Positions 61,901 to 64,000 of a DNA stretch of 64,000 bases are shown one piece after another. The stretch is from positions 1 to 64,000 of the forward strand of contig CAVZKG010000001.1 of assembly GCA_963775805.1 (NCBI GenBank), read 5' to 3'. The notes under the pieces are model-generated. The model was not told the DNA's origin. It worked only from the letters and a program-made list of their open reading frames with translations, and searched no databases. Numbering within the stretch: position 1 is the stretch's first letter; every line of letters begins with the position of its first letter. Both the position numbers and the translations under genes were made by a program. Source of the DNA: JAFAMB01 sp963775805 (lineage in GTDB: Bacteria; Verrucomicrobiota; Verrucomicrobiia; Chthoniobacterales; JAFAMB01).

Positions 61901-62562
61901 ATACTATCAGTCCCGTTGTTTGAAATCGAAGCCATGCCTGCGGTGCTCGAGAAGCCGAATTCGGTGAACCCGGTCGTCGTATTGTTGACGATTGCATTGC
62001 CAGCGGTGCCCGACGCGAATAACAGGCCCCCGGCGTTGCTGGTCACTGAAAAAGTCGGGCTGTTGGAAGAATTATTGACTACGCCCGTTCCGTTGAACTC
62101 CAGACTAGAGGTACCGGTCAAGGTGAAGGTATAGGCTGGGACTCCGGCATTGAACTGAAAACTGCCAACGATTGTGGTGCTTGTATTTGAGAAAGTGATC
62201 GACGTCGTATTGGATGTGCCGAACGTGGCGGTACCTGTCGGGACAGTCGCAGGCGTCCAATTTGTCCCGGTATTAAAATCCCCTGACCCAGGACTCGCAA
62301 GCCAGGTTGCGTCCTGCGCCTGCGCTCCGGTCGAAATGAGACACGAAGTAACGACCACCAAACAAATCCGCCCTAGTGCACCAAGTCCGAGACCGGTAAA
62401 GTGGCTTTGCCGTGGATTTTGGCAGGCAGCGCAGTGCGAGGCGATCGGAATTGCCACCATGAACCGAGGGTTCCGTCCCACTTGGTTCAATCGATCGCGG
62501 GGCACTCCGCGACGCGTTGCTAGACTGCTGGTTGTCTGTACAATTCTCGTTTCTATGTCCAC
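55915..62562 (-). CDS. Giant autotransporter with PATR repeats
   Basis: About 2215 residues. The predicted start is GTG 62562, with an alternative ATG about 35 codons downstream (MVAIPIASHCAACQNPRQSH). An extended signal peptide ends near GAQAQDATW. The passenger is built from PATR/autotransporter-adhesin repeats (LTLSGANTYTGGTTISAGTL and LQIGDGGTTGSIVGNV type), predicted to form a long beta-helix. A proline-rich linker (PPPIIPPINPPAPPPV) leads to an autotransporter beta-barrel domain of about 280 residues from WGVWVTGFGDFVNVDADYNA to the terminal VTGGVRFSF with its C-terminal Phe for BAM recognition. The protein is secreted by the type V route and probably acts as an adhesin. Its middle contains a 405-codon tandem duplication. 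Confidence 0.9.
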   Translation of the reverse strand: MDIETRIVQTTSSLATRRGVPRDRLNQVGRNPRFMVAIPIASHCAACQNPRQSHFTGLGLGALGRICLVVVTSCLISTGAQAQDATWLASPGSGDFNTGTNWTPATVPTGTATFGTSNTTSITFSNTSTTIVGSFQFNAGVPAYTFTLTGTSSLEFNGTGVVNNSSNSPTFSVTSNAGGLLFASGTAGNAIVNNTTTGFTEFGFSSTAGMASISNNGTDSITFFTNSSTAGTASITNTADGITQFSNSSSAGAASITNGDGVTNGAGAAALFDNTSTAGTATITTNLGGFTEFNDSSTAGNATVITNSGGITVFQQTGSGGQAVFITNSGGIVDFSHLTSTGTTAGSIAGAGNYNLGSINLTVGSSNLNTEVSGVIADGGFFGGSGASLTKVGTGTLTLSGANTYTGGTTISAGTLQIGDGGTTGSIVGNVTNNATLAFDRSDNALILGGVISGTGALVQLGTGTTTLTGTNTYTGGTTISAGTLQIGGGGTTGSIAGNVTDNGTLAFDRSDTVTFNGVISGTGGLTQLGSGTLILTSNNPFTGTTTISAGTLQLGNGGASGGVNSILIVDNGILDIDRSDTITYGGSVTGTGSGVKDGAGTLIFTGNNTYTGGTTINEGALQIGNGGGTGSIVGNVLINAAGATLIFDRSDFFTLNGSITGIGGVTLESGTITLGGDNTYSGATNLTAGALQAGSATAFSANSAFTVTGTLDLNGFNNTIGSLSGTGVVTNTSAGPAVLTVGGDNTSTTFGGLLTDGASSLGLTKSGSGTLTLTGVSAYHGATDIASGILRAGSATAFSANSAYTVTGTLDLNGFSNTIGSLSGSGTVTNNGAGPAVLTAGGDNTSTTFSGVLTDGSGSLGLAKSGAGTMILTGANTYTGGTTIDAGTLQIGDGEATGSIVGNVTDNGTLAFDRSDTVTFDGVISGTGGLTQLGSGTLILTSNNPFTGTTTISAGTLQLGNGGPSGAVNSVLIVDNGILDIDRSDTITYGGSVTGTGSGVKDGAGTLIFTGNNTYTGGTTINEGALQIGNGGGTGSIVGNVLINAAGATLIFDRSDSLTLNGSITGLGGVTLESGTITLGGDNTYSGATNLTAGALRAGSATAFSANSAFTVTGTLDLNGFNNTIGSLSGTGVVTNTSAGPAVLTVGGDNTSTTFSGSFLAAGSSLGLTKIGSGTLTLTGASAYNGATDIAAGTLQAGSASAFTAESAYTVTGTLDLNGFSNTIGSLSGSGTVTNNGAGPAVLTAGGDNTSTTFSGVLTDGSGSLGLAKSGAGTMILTGANTYTGGTTIDAGTLQIGDGEATGSIVGNVTDNGTLAFDRSDTVTFDGVISGTGGLTQLGSGTLILTSNNPFTGTTTISAGTLQLGNGEPSGAVNSVLIVDNGILDIDRSDTITYGGSVIGTGSGVKDGAGTLIFTGSNTYTGGTTINEGALQIGNGGGTGSIVGNVLINAPGAALVFDRSGTFTLNGSITGTGTVTQEGTGVVVLGGDNTYSGATSVSDGTLQAGSSTALSASSAFTVTAPAILDLNGFNNTIGSLAGSGLVTNNGAGAVVLTVGADGTDTLFSGVLADGSGTLGLIKTGTGTTALTGTNTYSGGTTITSGTLQLGNGGTTGTVAGNVVDNGTLLFDRSNTLTFGGVISGSGSVQQNGTGTTTLSGTNTYTGGTTVNAGTLTVNNPQALGFGSVIVNGGILRADPQPINVKGNYTQNAGGTLQLQVAGAGTGQYDTLNVGGNASLNGTLQLISLGFQPKPGNELTLVTTGGTVTGRFATFLNPFTPGDGIKTIDLVYGRDFVDLEFLAVPPPIIPPINPPAPPPVIVTIDFESFAQTPNQRAAGNLLDETQLNPKIGELISFLSKEPVSNLPGDLEKISPDSLSSFYEISFSNANLQRMNLESRLDDLRNGSSGFSSNMKTNGASVNLEDKEPVDGKSSKNPVEQALQPGAENRWGVWVTGFGDFVNVDADYNAKGYDFTTGGASLGIDYRLTDQLVVGVMGEYSHTWTSLNPRGNIDVDSGRGGVYASWFDRGFYLNGGIYGGHSVYDSSRSTIGGMASGGTSGAEYSSFLSGGYDLHCGHLSVGPTASLQYTYVNIDDFTEKGSLAPLDIHSQSAESLRTDLGFRVSYAWQIGSVVLEPALRAAWEHEFKYSALPIAAGFVGIPGPSDTFVGPVEGHDSAIVSAGITAYWTPAISTYVSYDGQLGRDHYDSNAVTGGVRFSF
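57800..61140 (-). repeat. 1215-bp in-frame tandem repeat inside the autotransporter
   Basis: The motif GCCACCCGTGTAGGTATTG occurs at 58291, 59506 and 60721, exactly 1215 bases (405 codons) apart. The stretches 58446-58970 and 59661-60180 are almost identical. Divergence increases towards both outer edges, so the boundaries given are approximate. This indicates duplication by recombination of a block of about 18-20 PATR-type units. Confidence 0.8.
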
Positions 62563-62767
62563 TCGTTTCTCCCAACTCTTCGTCTAACGTTTGGTTCCAA
62601 GGGTGCGTCGAGCCGCAAATAATGGCTCCCTGTGTAGTCAGAAATGTGCAAGCCCAGGTTAAAAAAAATGTGCGGGGCAGTCGAAAAAGATCACCGGCAA
62701 ATCGCCGCTGCGACAAAAGCCATTTTTAAAGCAGAGGGAGCCCGGTACATCAAGTCTTATCGGGTCA

Positions 62768-64000
62768 CTATTTAAGGGGTCCTGGGAGCGCTTTCGTTGT
62801 AACTTCGATTGCTCGGGCTTTTGCGGCGTCCAGCGCTGCAGGTGAAGCCGCCCCTGTCAGGTAGACAGCGTAACCGGAGACTGGGGTCGCAAATTTCTGC
62901 GCTTTCAAATTGGTCAGAAAGGAGTCGACAGCCGGTGTCCACGCTGCGTAATCCCATTCGACAGGCACTATCAAACTTCCGTCAATCGTTCTGCAAAGTG
63001 TGAGTCCATTGAGATGTGCGATGCGGGTGATGGCGGATTTTTTACCGATCGCGACCATTAGCTGTGCCACGCGTTGGTAGGCGAGAGCGTCGTGTTCATT
63101 TTGGCTGCCTGCGGCCTCGCGAATGAACGCTGCTTGCCCGGAAATATTCCCGAGCTGTGCGAGCGCGTCGACAAGTATCGTCTGCATCGCAGGCGTGAAA
63201 GTATTATTATCGAGAAAATTTTCCGTCGTATCCGCTGATACGCCCATATTGTTTTGCAGCAGGTCGCTGTTCATCCGGCGCAATTGAGCAGGGCTTTTGT
63301 CGCGTATCGAATTAGCCAGATTGATCGAAAGATTGGTGACGGAAAGCGCAGGGCCGCCGATTGCGGCCATACCGAGACTCACGGTAAATTTGCCGAGAAA
63401 TGCCGGCCAGACGACTTTGCTCAGCTCTTCCTGGAAAGTCTCGTTGGTGGTGTAGGGATCGACTCCGAGCTTGATGGCAATGTCCCGTTTCATTTTCGCG
63501 AAGCCGCTTAAATCTTCGACAGCGTTGTCGTCGGAATTGTTATTGTCATTGCCATCCACGGCATTCGTCACTGCCTCTTTTGCACGATTGAGAAACCCAA
63601 ATACACCCTGCGGAACGCTTGAAAGAGTAGCCACAGGATCATTGGCGAGATCCTGTGCGAAATGAAGAGGGGCTTTCGCGGCTGACTTCGCCGCATCTGT
63701 GAATTCTTTGCTCTGCGAAACTGTTTTCAATTTTGCGATTGCATTGATTTCCGCGACTCGTCGCATGAGCAGGGCGTTTCCATCCGCTTCAAAAACGCCA
63801 AAATCGGAATCAATGGTGAAGTGGTTCGCCCCGAAACTGATTGGAACCGAGTCGCGTACTTTGAAATTTGGACCCTGGTAGAAGTCCGGTTGCAGAATCT
63901 GACTCGCGTCGAGCACACCGATTTGCTCATAGGCAATCGGGGTCGGCGTAGAGAGGGGTGTCGGAGTGGTGAGAGCGGGCGTAGGAGTCGAATCTGGGAC
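62768..64000 (-). CDS. Unknown protein, 5' end beyond window
   Basis: The frame is open from the window edge to a stop at 62768, giving at least 410 residues. At the edge there is a Thr/Pro-rich linker (PTPALTTPTPLSTPTP), then GVLDASQILQPDFYQGPNFK. The core has AAKSAAKAPLHFAQDLANDP and an Asn/Asp-rich insert (VDGNDNNNSDDNAVEDL), followed by a hydrophobic stretch near GKFTVSLGMAAIGGPALSV. C-terminal residues include VPVEWDYAAWTPAVDSFLTN. I recognise no family. A GTG at 63916 is an internal codon and not necessarily the start. The linker suggests a secreted or surface protein made of several domains. It lies upstream of the autotransporter, on the same strand, 205 bases away. Confidence 0.6.
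   Translation of the reverse strand, partial: VPDSTPTPALTTPTPLSTPTPIAYEQIGVLDASQILQPDFYQGPNFKVRDSVPISFGANHFTIDSDFGVFEADGNALLMRRVAEINAIAKLKTVSQSKEFTDAAKSAAKAPLHFAQDLANDPVATLSSVPQGVFGFLNRAKEAVTNAVDGNDNNNSDDNAVEDLSGFAKMKRDIAIKLGVDPYTTNETFQEELSKVVWPAFLGKFTVSLGMAAIGGPALSVTNLSINLANSIRDKSPAQLRRMNSDLLQNNMGVSADTTENFLDNNTFTPAMQTILVDALAQLGNISGQAAFIREAAGSQNEHDALAYQRVAQLMVAIGKKSAITRIAHLNGLTLCRTIDGSLIVPVEWDYAAWTPAVDSFLTNLKAQKFATPVSGYAVYLTGAASPAALDAAKARAIEVTTKALPGPLK

Noticed and set aside
58300..62587. Many plus-strand ORFs of 100-170 codons over the autotransporter
   Set aside because: They recur with the repeats because the antisense of Gly/Thr/Asn-rich codons contains few stops. Their low-complexity PV/PS-rich products are shadows.

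Overview
The window reads as chromosomal DNA from a Gram-negative soil-type bacterium, most likely a verrucomicrobium of the Chthoniobacter/Udaeobacter kind. This is an inference from gene content: a very large PATR-repeat autotransporter ending in Phe, a DUF5069 protein, a RayT transposase with REP-like repeats, several SDR enzymes, many orphan effector-like hydrolases and a GC content judged by eye to be just above 50%. No rRNA, tRNA, CRISPR array or prophage was seen.

Region 1 (1-34 kb) is an accessory zone full of broken genes. It holds remnants of a zinc-type quinone oxidoreductase, SnoaL-like proteins, a papain/NlpC-like protein, a DUF1254 protein, an ars operon collapsed to arsR plus fused scraps of arsM and arsC, an MlrC-M24 chimera, a frameshifted FAD oxidase, a RibD-like reductase, an M91-like metallopeptidase, acyl-CoA dehydrogenases and half of a sugar ABC ATPase. 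Large deletions and fusions, not only single-base indels, argue for genuine decay. Intact genes among these are a caspase-like protein, three SDRs, a DUF5069 protein, a MarR repressor and siderophore-interacting flavoprotein sharing palindromic operators, a PAS/GAF histidine kinase with its LuxR-type regulator, an Ohr protein, a RayT transposase, a lipase, an RpiR regulator and a ParB-like protein.

Region 2 (34-44 kb) is mostly intact metabolism and transport: shikimate dehydrogenase, class I fructose-bisphosphate aldolase, a membrane-anchored papain-like protein, a TMEM175-like channel, a class I glutamine amidotransferase, a sugar module (periplasmic binding protein, TIM-barrel isomerase, Gfo/Idh/MocA dehydrogenase) and an APC amino-acid permease. 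Two MITE-like inverted-repeat elements lie here.

Region 3 (44.2-55.7 kb) is the most striking part. Five large plus-strand genes are packed almost without gaps. They encode a membrane protein with a Rossmann/SLOG-like N-terminus and an alpha/beta-hydrolase C-terminus; a TPR-SLOG-class III nucleotide cyclase; a membrane TrkA-RyR protein; a SIR2-TIR protein; and a nSTAND-like ATPase with a membrane segment and TPRs. Together they look like a nucleotide/NAD-centred stress or anti-phage signalling system whose exact composition I do not recognise. The cyclase has unusual substrate-site residues and the SIR2 domain lacks its catalytic Asn.

Region 4 (55.7-64 kb) carries REP-like hairpins, a 2.2-thousand-residue autotransporter built partly from a 1215-bp in-frame tandem repeat, and the 3' part of an unknown gene running off the window.
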